Below are positions 56,301 to 64,000 of a stretch of DNA of 64,000 nt, piece after piece. The stretch is taken from the NCBI RefSeq assembly GCF_000426745.1, contig NZ_KE384563.1, positions 89,938 through 153,937 of the forward strand. Reading direction: 5' to 3'. This DNA is from Veillonella montpellierensis DSM 17217 (GTDB lineage Bacteria > Bacillota > Negativicutes > Veillonellales > Veillonellaceae). The position numbers and the translations under genes are program-made. The notes beneath the pieces were generated by a model. The model did not search any database, had not been told where the DNA came from, and worked only from the letters and a program-made list of their open reading frames with translations. Numbering within the stretch: the stretch's first letter is position 1; every line of letters starts with the position of its first letter.

Positions 56301-59300
56301 AAAGGTAAAGGTGAAGATGGCAAGCCAGGCGCTTCTGTTACTATTGATGGAAAGAATGGTATTACTACTATTGAAGGCAAGACCGACGATAATAATCAAA
56401 AAAATACGATTACCCTTGATGGTAAAAATGGCAAGATGGGCGTTGCTGGTAAAGATGGTAATAGCGTTACATTAAATGGCCAAGATGGTTCTATCGGTAT
56501 GAAGGGGAAAGACGGTGCTACTCCTGTTCAGATTACTACAAAAGATGGCACTGTTGGTGTTGATGGTCAAGATGGTACGACTCGCCTTGTAGTCAAAGAA
56601 GGTACCAAGACACATGAAGTGGCAACCATGAATGATGGCATGAAATTCATGGGTGATGTTGGCACTGAAGACAAGTTAAAATTAAATGAACAACTTACTG
56701 TGACTGGTGGTATTACTGATAATGCTCAGTTAAGTCAAGACAACAACATCGGTGTTATCGCTGATGGGCAGAAGAAATTAACACTTCGGTTGGCAAAAAA
56801 TATTCAAGGCCTTGATACCATTACACTAGGCGATGCAGAAGCACCAATGAAAATTGATGGCACGAAAAAAACAATCAGTCGTATTGAAAAAATGGTATTT
56901 GGCGTAGCGGATAGTACAGATAGTTTAATTATGGATGGTACCAATAAAGTGATTACTGGACTTTCTAATACAACATTACCTGAAAATATGAAAACGTTGA
57001 AAGCCGATCAAGCTGCTACACAAGGTCAATTGAAAGAAGTCCTTGATAAAATTGGAAAGAATATCGATGACAGTGCGGATTACCGATTGGTACAAAATGC
57101 AAATAATACAACTGATAACAGTTATAGTGTGAATGGCGATGGGGACATTAATTTAACTGTACAAGATATAAAACATCCAGATAAAAAAGATACGGTAACG
57201 ATTAAAAATGTAGCGAAGAAGTCTGACTTAACTGCGTCGGATAAGAAATTTACCGATTATGCGGTGAAGTATGATACAACAGCAGATAATAAGGTTAATA
57301 AAAACTCTATTACCTTGGAAGGTGATAAAACCACTGGAACCGTTATTACTAATGTAGGTGCCGGTAGTGTTACTGCAACTAGTAAAGACGCTGTTAATGG
57401 TAGTCAATTGTACAAGACAAACCAAGGCTTTGATGTATATGTGAAAGACAAGACAGATGGTAATACATTTGATGTGCAATTGGGTAGCGATACAAAAGAC
57501 GCCTTCGGTTTCGATGCAGGTAACGGCCTTGCGATTGCACGCGATGGTAAGAAGATTATCTACTCCTTACAAGATGACGTTTCAGTTGGTAAAGCTGGAC
57601 AAGATGGCAAAGACGGCAAAGTGACTGTCAATGGTAAAGATGGCGAATCGGTTACCATCAACGGTAAAAATGGTGAAATCGGAGCTCAAGGACCAAAAGG
57701 TGATGATGGTAAGTCGAATAGCGTTACTATTTCTGGTAAAGACGGTACAATTGGAACAAATGGCAAAGATGGTAGCTCTGTTGTATTGAACGGTAAAGAC
57801 GGATCCATCGGCATGAATGGTAAAGATGGTAAAAATGCGGTTACTATTACCACCGGAGATAGTAAAGTAGGACTTGACGGTAAGGATGGAGAAACCCGTA
57901 TTATCGTTAAAGAAGGCAACCATGTGAACGAAGTAGCCACCATGAATGATGGATTGAAGTTCAAAGGCGATGATGGCACAGCGGTAGGCGTAAAACTAAA
58001 TAATCAAGTGAATATCGTTGGCGGCGCTAAAATCGTTAAAGATCATGAAACCATCACCAACTTGACCGATAATAACATTGGCGTAGAATCCATTGTAGAT
58101 GAAACAGATGGTAATAATGCGAAGATGAAGATCCGTTTGGCGAAGAACCTTTCTGATTTGGAAGACATTACCTTTAACAGTAAAGATAAGACAAATCCGA
58201 TGAAGATTGACGGCAATGCGAAGACGATTAGCAATGTAAATAAAATTACAGGACTTACCAATATAACATTGCCAACGGATGGAACTCCGATGCAAGCCGA
58301 TCAAGCAGCGAGCCAAGGACAACTTAGCCAAGTCCTTGAAAAAATTGAAAATAATAAAAATGCAGCCACTGATTATCGCTTAGTAGAAAGTGATAGTGAC
58401 GATAAGAAATATAGCGTTGACACAAATGGTGAAGTGACACTTACTGTACAAGATCAAAATCATAAAGATAAAAAAGAAACAGTTACCATTAAAGATATAG
58501 CTAAGAAATCTGATTTAGATACAGCGACTAAGACATTTACCGATTATGCGGTGAAATATGATAAAAATGGCGATACAGTAAACAAGAATTCTATCACCTT
58601 AGAAGGCGGTAATGATGGTACAGTCATCAAGAATGTAAAAGCTGGCGATGTTTCTGAAAATAGCAAAGACGCTGTTAACGGTAGTCAACTCTACAAGACC
58701 AATCAAAATGTTACGAATATAACGAATAATTTGGCTAAGACTAATGAAGGCTTCGATATTTTGGTAGGCGAAGATACAGCCGATAACAGAGCCAACGTTG
58801 CGTTAGGTAAAAACAATAAGGAAACTGTTGAATTTGCAGCAGGCAATAGCCTTGAAGTTACATTGGACAAGAATGCTAAGAAAGTTACCTACTCTTTGAA
58901 AGATGACATCACAGTCGGTAAAGATGGAGAAGCTGGCAAAGATGGCAAGGTTACTGTAAATGGTAAAGACGGTGAAAAGGTTACTATTGATGGTAAAGAT
59001 GGTAAGATCGAAAGCAAGGCGAAAGACGGTACAACCGTTACAGTAAATGGTAAGGATGGTACTGTAGGTGCTACAGGTGCAGACGGTACAACTGTTACCA
59101 TGAACGGTAAGAATGGTACAATCGGCGGTAAAGGCGCAGATGGTACAACTGTTACCATGAATGCGAAAGATGGTACAATCGGAGCCCAAGGACCAAAAGG
59201 TGCTAATGGTAAAGATGGCGCGTCTGTTACTATCAACGGTAAAGATGGAATTACAACGATTACTGGTGCTACCGATGATGAGGATCATAAAAATGTCATC

Positions 59301-62300
59301 GCTCTTAACGGCAAAGACGGCAAGATGGGCGTTACTGGCAAAGACGGCAATAGCGTTACATTAAATGGCCAAGATGGTTCCATCGGTATGAAGGGTAAAG
59401 ATGGTACGAATGCAGTAAGCATTACCACACAAAATGGCACTGTTGGTGTTGATGGCACAGATGGTACAACTCGCCTTGTAGTCAAAGAAGGTACCAAGAC
59501 ACATGAAGTGGCAACCATGAATGATGGTATGAAGTTCATGGGCGATGTTGGCACTGAAGACAAGTTAAAATTGAATGAACAACTTACCGTAACTGGTGGT
59601 ATTACTGATAATACTCAGTTAAGTCAAGATAACAACATCGGTGTTATCGCTGATGGGAAGAAGAACTTAACACTTCGCTTAGCGAAAGAGCTTAAAGGCT
59701 TAGATGGCATTACCTTCGGTGCTGGCGATACAGCGATGAAGATTGATGGCACTCAAAAAACTATCAATAACATTACGAAGATGACTTTCAAAACTCCAGA
59801 TAACAAGGATAGCATCGTAGTCGATGGTACCAATAAAGTAATTACTGGTCTTTCCAATACAACCTTACCAAAAGATATGACCACTATGCAGGCGGATCAA
59901 GCCGCTACACAAGGTCAATTGAATGCATTATTAACTAAGGTACAAACAGAAGCAACTGATTATCGATTAGTGCCTAATGCACAAGCTACTGACAAGAAAT
60001 ATACAGTAGATGCGAATGGTGATATTACACTTACTGTACAAGATCAAAATCATAAAGATAAAACAGAAACAGTTACCATTAAAGATGTGGCTAAGAAATC
60101 TGATTTAACTGCGTCGAATCAGAAATTTACCGACTATGCGGTGAAATATGATAAAGACGGCGATACAGTAGACAAGAATTCCATTACCTTAGAAGGGAAT
60201 ACTAAAACAGGTACTGTTATTAAAAATGTAGGTGCTGGTAGTGTTAACAAGGATAGCAAAGAAGCTGTCAATGGCAGTCAATTGTACAAGACCAACCAAG
60301 GCTTTGATGTATACATTAAAGACAATACGGATGGCAATACATTTAATGTAAAATTAGGCGATGATACAAAAGACGCTTTCGGTTTCGATGCAGGTAACGG
60401 ACTTGCGATTACACGCAAAGGTAAGAAGATTATCTATTCCTTACAAGATGACGTTTCAGTTGGTAAAGCTGGACAAAATGGTAAGGATGGTAAAGTCACA
60501 GTCAATGGTAAAGATGGCGAATCGGTTACTATCAACGGTAAGAATGGCGAAATTGGCATTCAAGGACCAAAAGGTGCTGATGGAAAAGACGGCAATAGCG
60601 TTACTTTGAGTGGTAAAGATGGCACGATTGGCGTTCAAGGACCAAAAGGTGCTGACGGTCAAGACGGCAATAGCGTTACGTTGAATGGTAAAGACGGTTC
60701 CATCGGCATGAAAGGTAAAGATGGCAAAAATGCGATTGCTATTACCACTGGAGATAGTAAAGTAGGTCTTGACGGTAAGGATGGCGAAACTAGAATTATC
60801 GTTAAAGAAGGCAACCATGTAAACGAAGTAGCCACTATGAATGATGGCTTGAAATTTATGGGCGACAGCGGTACAGCGGTAGGCGTTAAATTAAATAACC
60901 AAGTGAATATCGTTGGCGGTGTTAAGGCTGAAAGAACAGGTAATATTGTTACTAATTTAACTGACAATAATATTGGTGTTGAATCCATAGTAGATGATCA
61001 AGATAATAAAAATGCTAAACTTGTTGTACGCTTAGCGAAGAACCTTTCCGATTTGGAAGGAATTACCTTTAACAGTAAAGATAAAACGACTCCAATGAAG
61101 ATTGATGGCAATGCGAAGACTATCGAAAATATCAAGAAAATGACATTCGGTAAAGATGGTAGTACCGATAGTGTTACCGTAGATGGAGAAAATAAGGTAA
61201 TTACCGGACTTTCCAATACAAAATTGCCAACTGATTTGACTAAAATGAAAGCCGATCAAGCGGCGAGCCAAGGACAATTGAAGGAAGTTTTAGATAAAGC
61301 AACTGCTACTGATGATTTCTCTGTTAAGTATGATAAAAAAGATACTGGTGAAGTCGACAAAAACTCTGTTACCTTAGGTGGCGATACAAATGGTACAGTT
61401 ATCAAGAATGTGAAAGCTGGAGATGTATCTGAAAATAGTAAAGAAGCTGTCAATGGTAGTCAATTGTACAAGACAAACCAAGGCTTCGATATTTTGGTAG
61501 GTCAAGATACAGCCGACAACAGAGCCAACGTTGCGTTAGGCAAAGCCAATAAGGAAACTGTTGAATTTGCAGCAGGTAATAGCCTTGATGTTACTTTGGA
61601 TAAGAATGCTAAGAAAGTAACCTATTCCTTGAAAGATGACATCACAGTCGGTAAAGATGGTGAAGCTGGTAAAGATGGCAAGGTTACTGTCAATGGTAAA
61701 GACGGTGAAAAAGTTACTATTGATGGTAAAGATGGTAAGATTGAAAGTAAGGCGAAAGACGGCACAACCGTTACAGTAAATGGTAAGGATGGTACAATCG
61801 GAGGTAAAGGCGCAGATGGTACAACTGTTACCATGAATGCCAAAGATGGCACAATCGGAGCCCAAGGACCAAAAGGTGCTAACGGTAAAGATGGCGCATC
61901 TGTTACTATTAATGGTAAAGATGGAATTACAACGATTACTGGTGCTACCGATGATCAGGATCATAAAAATGTCATCGCTCTTGACGGTAAAGACGGCAAG
62001 ATGGGCGTTACAGGCAAAGACGGTAACAGTGTTACATTAAACGGCCAAGATGGTTCCATCGGTATGAAGGGTAAAGATGGTACGAATGCAGTAAGCATTA
62101 CCACACAAAATGGCACTGTTGGTGTTGATGGCAAAGATGGTACAACTCGTCTTGTAGTCAAAGAAGGTACCAAGACACATGAACTGGCAACCATGAATGA
62201 TGGCATGAAATTCATGGGCGACGTTGGTACTGAAGATAAGTTGAAATTGAATGAACAACTTACCGTCACTGGTGGTATTACTGATACTACTCAGTTAAGT

Positions 62301-64000
62301 CAAGATAACAACATCGGTGTCATCGCTGATGGGAATAAGAACTTAACACTTCGCTTAGCGAAAGAGCTTAAAGGCTTAGATAGCATTACCTTCGGTGCTG
62401 GCGATACAGCGATGAAGATTGATGGTACTCAAAAAACTATTGATAACATTACCAAGATGACTTTCAAAACACCAGATAACAAGGATAGTATCGTAGTAGA
62501 TGGTACCAATAAAGTAATTACTGGACTTTCCAATACTACATTGCCAAAAGATATGACCACCATGCAGGCGGACCAAGCGGCAAGCCAAGGTCAATTGAAT
62601 GAATTATTAACTAAGGTACAAACAGAAGCAACTGATTATCGGTTGGTGGGTAATGAACAAGCTACTGATAAGAAATACACAGTAGATGCGAATGGTGATA
62701 TTACACTTACTGTACAAGATCAAAATCATAAAGATAAAACCGAAACAGTTACCATTAAAGATGTAGCGAAGAAGTCTGATTTAACTGCATCGGATAAGAA
62801 ATTTACCGATTATGCGGTGAAATATGATAAAAAGGGCGACACAGTAAACAAGGATTCTATTACCTTAGAAGGGGATACTACAACAGGTACAGTTATTAAA
62901 AATGTAGGTGCTGGTAGTGTTAATAAGGATAGCAAAGAAGCTGTCAACGGCAGTCAATTGTACAAGACCAACCAAGGCTTTGATGTATATATTAAAGATA
63001 ATAGCGTTGACAATACATTTAATGTAAAATTAGGCGATGCTACAAAAGACGCTTTCGGTTTCGATGCAGGTAATGGCCTTGCGATTACACGAACTGGTAA
63101 GAAGATTATCTACTCCTTACAAGATGATGTTTCAATTGGTAAAGCTGGACAAGATGGTAAGGACGGTAAAATCACTGTCAATGGTAAAGACGGTGAATCG
63201 GTTACTATCAAGGGTAAAAATGGCGAAATTGGAATTCAAGGACCAAAAGGTGCTGATGGTAAGTCGAATAGCGTTACTTTGAGTGGTAAAGATGGCACTA
63301 TTGGCGTTCAAGGACCAACAGGTGCTGATGGTAAAGATGGCAACAGCGTTACTTTGAATGGTAAAGATGGATCCATCGGTATCAAAGGCAAAGATGGTGA
63401 GAATAAAGTAGATATTACCACTGGAAATGGTAAAGTGGGCCTTGACGGTACGGATGGCGAAACCCGTATTATCGTTAAAGATGGTAATAGGAACAATGAA
63501 TTGGCAACCATGAATGATGGCTTGAAATTCCAAGGCGATGATGGCAATGCTATTGGCGTTAAATTGAATAAGCAAGTAAATATCGTTGGCGGCGCTAAAA
63601 TTGTTAGAGATCATGAAACCATCACCAACTTGACCGACAATAACATTGGCGTAGAATCTATTGCTGATGAAGCAGACGGAACAAATGCGAAGATGAAGAT
63701 TCGCTTGGCGAAGAACCTTTCTGATTTGGAAGGCATTACCTTTAACAGTAAAGATAAAACAAATCCAATGAAGATTGATGGCGACGCTAAGACTATCGAA
63801 AACATCAAGAAAATGACCTTCGGTAAAGATGGTAGTACTGATAGTGTTACCGTAGATGGCGAACAAAAGGTGATTACTGGACTTTCCAATACAACCTTGC
63901 CAACGGATTTGAAAGATTTGAAAGCGGATCAAGCAGCGAGCCAAGGTCAATTGAAGGAAGTCTTAGATAAAGCAACTGCTACCGATGATTTCTCTGTTAA
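50217..64000 (+). CDS. Giant trimeric autotransporter adhesin (YadA-like), 3' end outside window
   Basis: An unbroken frame runs from ATG 50217 to the right edge, 4594 complete codons with no stop; the membrane anchor must lie beyond. AGGAGG lies eight bases before the start. Layout by residue: extended signal peptide 1-61 (MNRIYRVIFN..., cleavage near VHA-AD); coiled coil about 65-525 rich in NKEDIKQNKEDI-like repeats; first YadA head about 564-930 (SMAIG, SIGIGNG, AIGRGA); neck about 950-970 (VTNVGDAVDDQDAVTLAQLR); second head about 1060-1245; about 25 GxxN repeats about 1245-1665; then stalk modules each starting at AVNGSQLY. Such proteins trimerise on the outer membrane (type Vc secretion, needing BamA) and mediate adhesion, aggregation and biofilm. 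Veillonella parvula has several, named Vta; I cannot say which one this is. Confidence 0.95.
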   Translation, partial: MNRIYRVIFNRSRGLYQVVSEIAKRGGKEKSSRTSGSSLRRGAGIALCIAGIMGGTLSVHAADEYVLKTTFDQEVQNLNARISTQEMSMMGYQAIIDKQVKDMGTKVDGIGTKVDGIDAKAIANQEAISALTKANGTIDIIKKGLQDNKEAINEITKDGGKLDQTIDQVNTMVGALGDSMTRLQEKQNANSGDIAQLKTAVADITKDGGVVDTNKKAIAKNAGNIQANKDQIGKNTEQIGKNKEQIGKNTNAIATNTQALDELNGPNGTIASIKNDIQTNKDQIGKANEAIEKAKTDLAEQISKAKNEIGQTNQALDGRVSQNEKDIKQNKEDIKQNKVNINQNTEDIKKLTQTVSDNKEAADNALTTVKNDLQSKIDTTNETLTTTKTELSNKIDTTKSDLEKVIGDNKTAADTALTKAKEELNKTISDNKEAANTALTTAKNDFQGKINTTNQNLDQAKTDLTNKINKDVGDAKTALAGQISGVQRTLQGKIDATNQTVATNQQKTDDNFKKIQEFIQKRINGQTAGQKNLGLDIGENARLGFRYFRTSMDNKHDADPQGANSMAIGVSTTSGDGSIGIAAGGPAGALTAGGENSIGIGNGIQIDDKENGNTIAIGTEAKILKQSEGAIAIGQAANIVATNKYAIAIGAATQTYAEESMALGHSAKTYMKGGVAIGQDAQVGEYIEPPVLDGDVKQDGLGTGIDGIAIGRGAQTLADQTISIGAEAGLGMKRTGTIPLAASHIVIGNQAGQSMQGMENIALGYKSGGNVQSNYNISIGSEAGRNILGSRTDPIGKNVSIGYHANFRKAVTQPGQNIPEPEPGTEPADPTAEPKMKIPSIAEDSQAIKLVQSTAIGSETLAANNGTAVGYQAQALGNSTAAYGFGAIAEGESSLALGTGANAKDGNIALGAGSIALKQDVENKLAALTGTKAKTGIVSVGNAEKGMLRRVTNVGDAVDDQDAVTLAQLRASMTQVSNDLMVKAQGELGKTDLHYDPVAIGGDPSITLQAGDNKTGTVIHNVAKGVHAGDAVNLAQLKEYTEKGMGHYFSTRTTGHKHNFANEGATGENSVAFGVDASATNKYSAAMGNYVQAQGEGSLAIGTGWFNENDKPTIEGTGEEVQPVMTKAYSGYRYNVAIGAGAQTEGNYSMAIGPRALTKKKAYKAESENTGVDYALSIGYLSTVYAKDGLAIGHLAEVHQPNGVAIGSESWSLRNKALAIGNHNTALGRESGTMGTRNGVSGDNSYVIGNDNMNLTDDDRKDVLDTIANAATKGISDNDSTVLGNRNTMVSKFKSFDGLDGKTSYQGIVRGEDNHIVGNANTLTRTNNSFVTGSTNELVETTSTFLVGSENKLTNTNTISGVLGEKNEITSHHTTTLGNENKISGDSVKTLGERNEVSGANLAVIGNDNTQVAGEGSNVFGNANTGVTTENGHVIGFSNNGIAGTNQQVLGSFNSTINAQKSHVIGFTNTNVSGEDQRVIGNENDSISGNRNTVLGNKNKDVTAGAEDTQLIGNENSSISAAQAQILGNSNAKISTKSGHVFGNMNSAIGGEKLSVIGDENSDIAGTQSLLFGYKNNQVQKDTANTQIMGNVNSNIAANRTQIIGNANKVGITKNLKEQGAEGQDVTKEVLEAVKDAQVMGNNNQVRNNYVQVLGNHITTTLDKSVYLGDNAAYNEDETLSATNKDYTKDSIYGYAFAGTKPVGVVTVGAKGNERRLQNVAAGLVAAKSTDAVNGSQLYQLTRPLHFAGDNSTFNEAEDHDKDTNVLHRGSNQNITIKGGAETTKLSDNNIGVTVNTQENVMNVKLAKNLTDLETITFGKDGTSMKIDGTNQSISNIKKVTFGAPDSQNSMIVDGETKVIKGLSNTTWIPKDKRDATFDRSQAATQGQLEAFEKSTQRGFDVYVNKDEEANKFTVQLGDEKKNDAFGFLAGDNLTVSKEGKQITYALKDDLAVGKEGQDGKDGTLTVHGKAGETVAINGKDGNVTIESAKDGESKKNTITMNGKDGTVGINGKDGATVVMNGDGTIVAKGKGEDGKPGASVTIDGKNGITTIEGKTDDNNQKNTITLDGKNGKMGVAGKDGNSVTLNGQDGSIGMKGKDGATPVQITTKDGTVGVDGQDGTTRLVVKEGTKTHEVATMNDGMKFMGDVGTEDKLKLNEQLTVTGGITDNAQLSQDNNIGVIADGQKKLTLRLAKNIQGLDTITLGDAEAPMKIDGTKKTISRIEKMVFGVADSTDSLIMDGTNKVITGLSNTTLPENMKTLKADQAATQGQLKEVLDKIGKNIDDSADYRLVQNANNTTDNSYSVNGDGDINLTVQDIKHPDKKDTVTIKNVAKKSDLTASDKKFTDYAVKYDTTADNKVNKNSITLEGDKTTGTVITNVGAGSVTATSKDAVNGSQLYKTNQGFDVYVKDKTDGNTFDVQLGSDTKDAFGFDAGNGLAIARDGKKIIYSLQDDVSVGKAGQDGKDGKVTVNGKDGESVTINGKNGEIGAQGPKGDDGKSNSVTISGKDGTIGTNGKDGSSVVLNGKDGSIGMNGKDGKNAVTITTGDSKVGLDGKDGETRIIVKEGNHVNEVATMNDGLKFKGDDGTAVGVKLNNQVNIVGGAKIVKDHETITNLTDNNIGVESIVDETDGNNAKMKIRLAKNLSDLEDITFNSKDKTNPMKIDGNAKTISNVNKITGLTNITLPTDGTPMQADQAASQGQLSQVLEKIENNKNAATDYRLVESDSDDKKYSVDTNGEVTLTVQDQNHKDKKETVTIKDIAKKSDLDTATKTFTDYAVKYDKNGDTVNKNSITLEGGNDGTVIKNVKAGDVSENSKDAVNGSQLYKTNQNVTNITNNLAKTNEGFDILVGEDTADNRANVALGKNNKETVEFAAGNSLEVTLDKNAKKVTYSLKDDITVGKDGEAGKDGKVTVNGKDGEKVTIDGKDGKIESKAKDGTTVTVNGKDGTVGATGADGTTVTMNGKNGTIGGKGADGTTVTMNAKDGTIGAQGPKGANGKDGASVTINGKDGITTITGATDDEDHKNVIALNGKDGKMGVTGKDGNSVTLNGQDGSIGMKGKDGTNAVSITTQNGTVGVDGTDGTTRLVVKEGTKTHEVATMNDGMKFMGDVGTEDKLKLNEQLTVTGGITDNTQLSQDNNIGVIADGKKNLTLRLAKELKGLDGITFGAGDTAMKIDGTQKTINNITKMTFKTPDNKDSIVVDGTNKVITGLSNTTLPKDMTTMQADQAATQGQLNALLTKVQTEATDYRLVPNAQATDKKYTVDANGDITLTVQDQNHKDKTETVTIKDVAKKSDLTASNQKFTDYAVKYDKDGDTVDKNSITLEGNTKTGTVIKNVGAGSVNKDSKEAVNGSQLYKTNQGFDVYIKDNTDGNTFNVKLGDDTKDAFGFDAGNGLAITRKGKKIIYSLQDDVSVGKAGQNGKDGKVTVNGKDGESVTINGKNGEIGIQGPKGADGKDGNSVTLSGKDGTIGVQGPKGADGQDGNSVTLNGKDGSIGMKGKDGKNAIAITTGDSKVGLDGKDGETRIIVKEGNHVNEVATMNDGLKFMGDSGTAVGVKLNNQVNIVGGVKAERTGNIVTNLTDNNIGVESIVDDQDNKNAKLVVRLAKNLSDLEGITFNSKDKTTPMKIDGNAKTIENIKKMTFGKDGSTDSVTVDGENKVITGLSNTKLPTDLTKMKADQAASQGQLKEVLDKATATDDFSVKYDKKDTGEVDKNSVTLGGDTNGTVIKNVKAGDVSENSKEAVNGSQLYKTNQGFDILVGQDTADNRANVALGKANKETVEFAAGNSLDVTLDKNAKKVTYSLKDDITVGKDGEAGKDGKVTVNGKDGEKVTIDGKDGKIESKAKDGTTVTVNGKDGTIGGKGADGTTVTMNAKDGTIGAQGPKGANGKDGASVTINGKDGITTITGATDDQDHKNVIALDGKDGKMGVTGKDGNSVTLNGQDGSIGMKGKDGTNAVSITTQNGTVGVDGKDGTTRLVVKEGTKTHELATMNDGMKFMGDVGTEDKLKLNEQLTVTGGITDTTQLSQDNNIGVIADGNKNLTLRLAKELKGLDSITFGAGDTAMKIDGTQKTIDNITKMTFKTPDNKDSIVVDGTNKVITGLSNTTLPKDMTTMQADQAASQGQLNELLTKVQTEATDYRLVGNEQATDKKYTVDANGDITLTVQDQNHKDKTETVTIKDVAKKSDLTASDKKFTDYAVKYDKKGDTVNKDSITLEGDTTTGTVIKNVGAGSVNKDSKEAVNGSQLYKTNQGFDVYIKDNSVDNTFNVKLGDATKDAFGFDAGNGLAITRTGKKIIYSLQDDVSIGKAGQDGKDGKITVNGKDGESVTIKGKNGEIGIQGPKGADGKSNSVTLSGKDGTIGVQGPTGADGKDGNSVTLNGKDGSIGIKGKDGENKVDITTGNGKVGLDGTDGETRIIVKDGNRNNELATMNDGLKFQGDDGNAIGVKLNKQVNIVGGAKIVRDHETITNLTDNNIGVESIADEADGTNAKMKIRLAKNLSDLEGITFNSKDKTNPMKIDGDAKTIENIKKMTFGKDGSTDSVTVDGEQKVITGLSNTTLPTDLKDLKADQAASQGQLKEVLDKATATDDFSV
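53950..55220 (+). repeat. Array of about 25 GxxN repeats in the adhesin
   Basis: Motifs of the form hydrophobic-hydrophobic-G-N-x-N-x-x-I/V recur about every 14-18 residues: VIGNDN, VLGNRN, IVGNAN, VTGSTN, LVGSEN, VLGEKN, TLGNEN and so on up to VLGNHI and YLGDNA. The Gly and second Asn positions are nearly invariant. The pattern suggests a left-handed beta-roll with an Asn ladder, related to but distinct from the SxAIG repeats before it. Confidence 0.8.
55410..57389 (+). repeat. Adhesin stalk module 0
   Basis: This 660-residue module runs from the first AVNGSQLY neck to the next. It begins with a unique LTRPLHFAGDNS section, then two TDNNIGV/LAKNL/KVITGLSNTT cycles separated by a GKDG-rich stretch. 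Its end (DYRLV..., then FTDYAVKYD) resembles both module types that follow. Confidence 0.8.
57390..60263 (+). repeat. Adhesin super-repeat 1 (modules A1 and B1)
   Basis: A1 (57390-58670, 427 residues) starts AVNGSQLYKTNQGFDVYVKD and contains DAFGFDAGNGLAI. B1 (58671-60263, 531 residues) continues into GFDILVGEDTADNRANVALG and EFAAGNSLEVTLD. Each has a GKDG-rich stretch, a NNIGV block, a KxMKIDG block and a DQAATQGQL neck. Confidence 0.85.
60264..62939 (+). repeat. Adhesin super-repeat 2 (modules A2 and B2)
   Basis: A2 (60264-61445, 394 residues) and B2 (61446-62939, 498 residues) repeat A1 and B1 in the same order. B2 is shorter than B1 by 33 residues, accounted for by loss of one 19-residue GKDG unit and one 14-residue NVTNITNNL segment. 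A 91-bp stretch (59367-59457) is identical to 62043-62133. Confidence 0.85.
62940..64000 (+). repeat. Adhesin module A3, incomplete
   Basis: A third A-type module starts AVNGSQLYKTNQGFDVYIKDN and follows A2 closely, including the direct junction LDKATATDDFSV that A1 lacks. It continues past the window edge. Confidence 0.85.

Noticed and set aside
51242..63950. Many minus-strand open frames opposite the adhesin, up to 272 codons (63950-63132)
   Set aside because: They mirror the repetitive GAT-GGT-AAA codons of the plus strand, have Ile/Phe/Thr-rich low-complexity products, repeat with the modules and lack ribosome-binding sites. The continuous plus frame explains the DNA.

Overview
The window reads as chromosome of a diderm Firmicute (class Negativicutes), most likely a Veillonella. 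Housekeeping genes of Firmicute type (serS, a small transaldolase, glpX, a murA next to an mbl-like mreB) sit beside a nearly complete set of genes for a lipopolysaccharide outer membrane. The base composition is AT-rich. An SLH-domain porin of the OmpM type and a giant YadA-like adhesin fit the same genus.

Layout. 1-7.9 kb: the 3' end of an ornithine decarboxylase, a cation diffusion facilitator, serS, transaldolase, glpX, murA and an MreB/Mbl homologue. 8.1-14.6 kb: a small secreted barrel-sandwich protein, a SpoIVB-like S55 protease, the lipid-transport genes mlaE-mlaF-mlaD (MlaD carries a C-terminal beta-barrel) and a TolC-like protein. 15.3-26.1 kb: tamB, bamA, three different OmpH/Skp proteins in tandem, lpxD and a lipid A acyltransferase. 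26.2-28.4 kb: lpxC-fabZ-lpxA. 28.9-42.4 kb: a tightly packed run lpxI-lpxB-msbA-waaA-lpxK-kdsB-kdsA-kdsD-kdsC-acyltransferase-lptC-lptA-lptB-lptF. 42.6-46.0 kb: a DUF3084 protein, a YqgF-like RNase H-fold protein, a YitT protein and signal peptidase I. 46.3-47.8 kb: ompM, followed by a decayed 3' piece of a second ompM with a copied terminator.

From 47.8 to 50.2 kb there is no convincing protein gene. This stretch holds two families of degenerate tandem repeats (about 49 bp and 58 bp), tRNA-Pro(TGG) with its own promoter and terminator, several hairpins and a run of seven G. From 50217 to beyond the right edge runs one open frame of at least 4594 codons, a trimeric autotransporter adhesin. 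It has an extended signal peptide, an N-terminal coiled coil, YadA-type head repeats, about 25 copies of a short GxxN repeat, and then long alternating stalk modules rich in GKDG.

Together the genes make and export lipid A-Kdo (Lpx, Kds, Waa, MsbA, Lpt), insert outer-membrane proteins (BamA, OmpH), move phospholipids (MlaEFD and TamB), tie the outer membrane to peptidoglycan (OmpM) and display an adhesin. The least explained parts are the S55 protease/barrel-sandwich pair before mla, the three OmpH paralogues with different anchors, the ompM tail duplication, the repeat-filled spacer with a G tract upstream of the adhesin, and the modular repeat structure of the adhesin.
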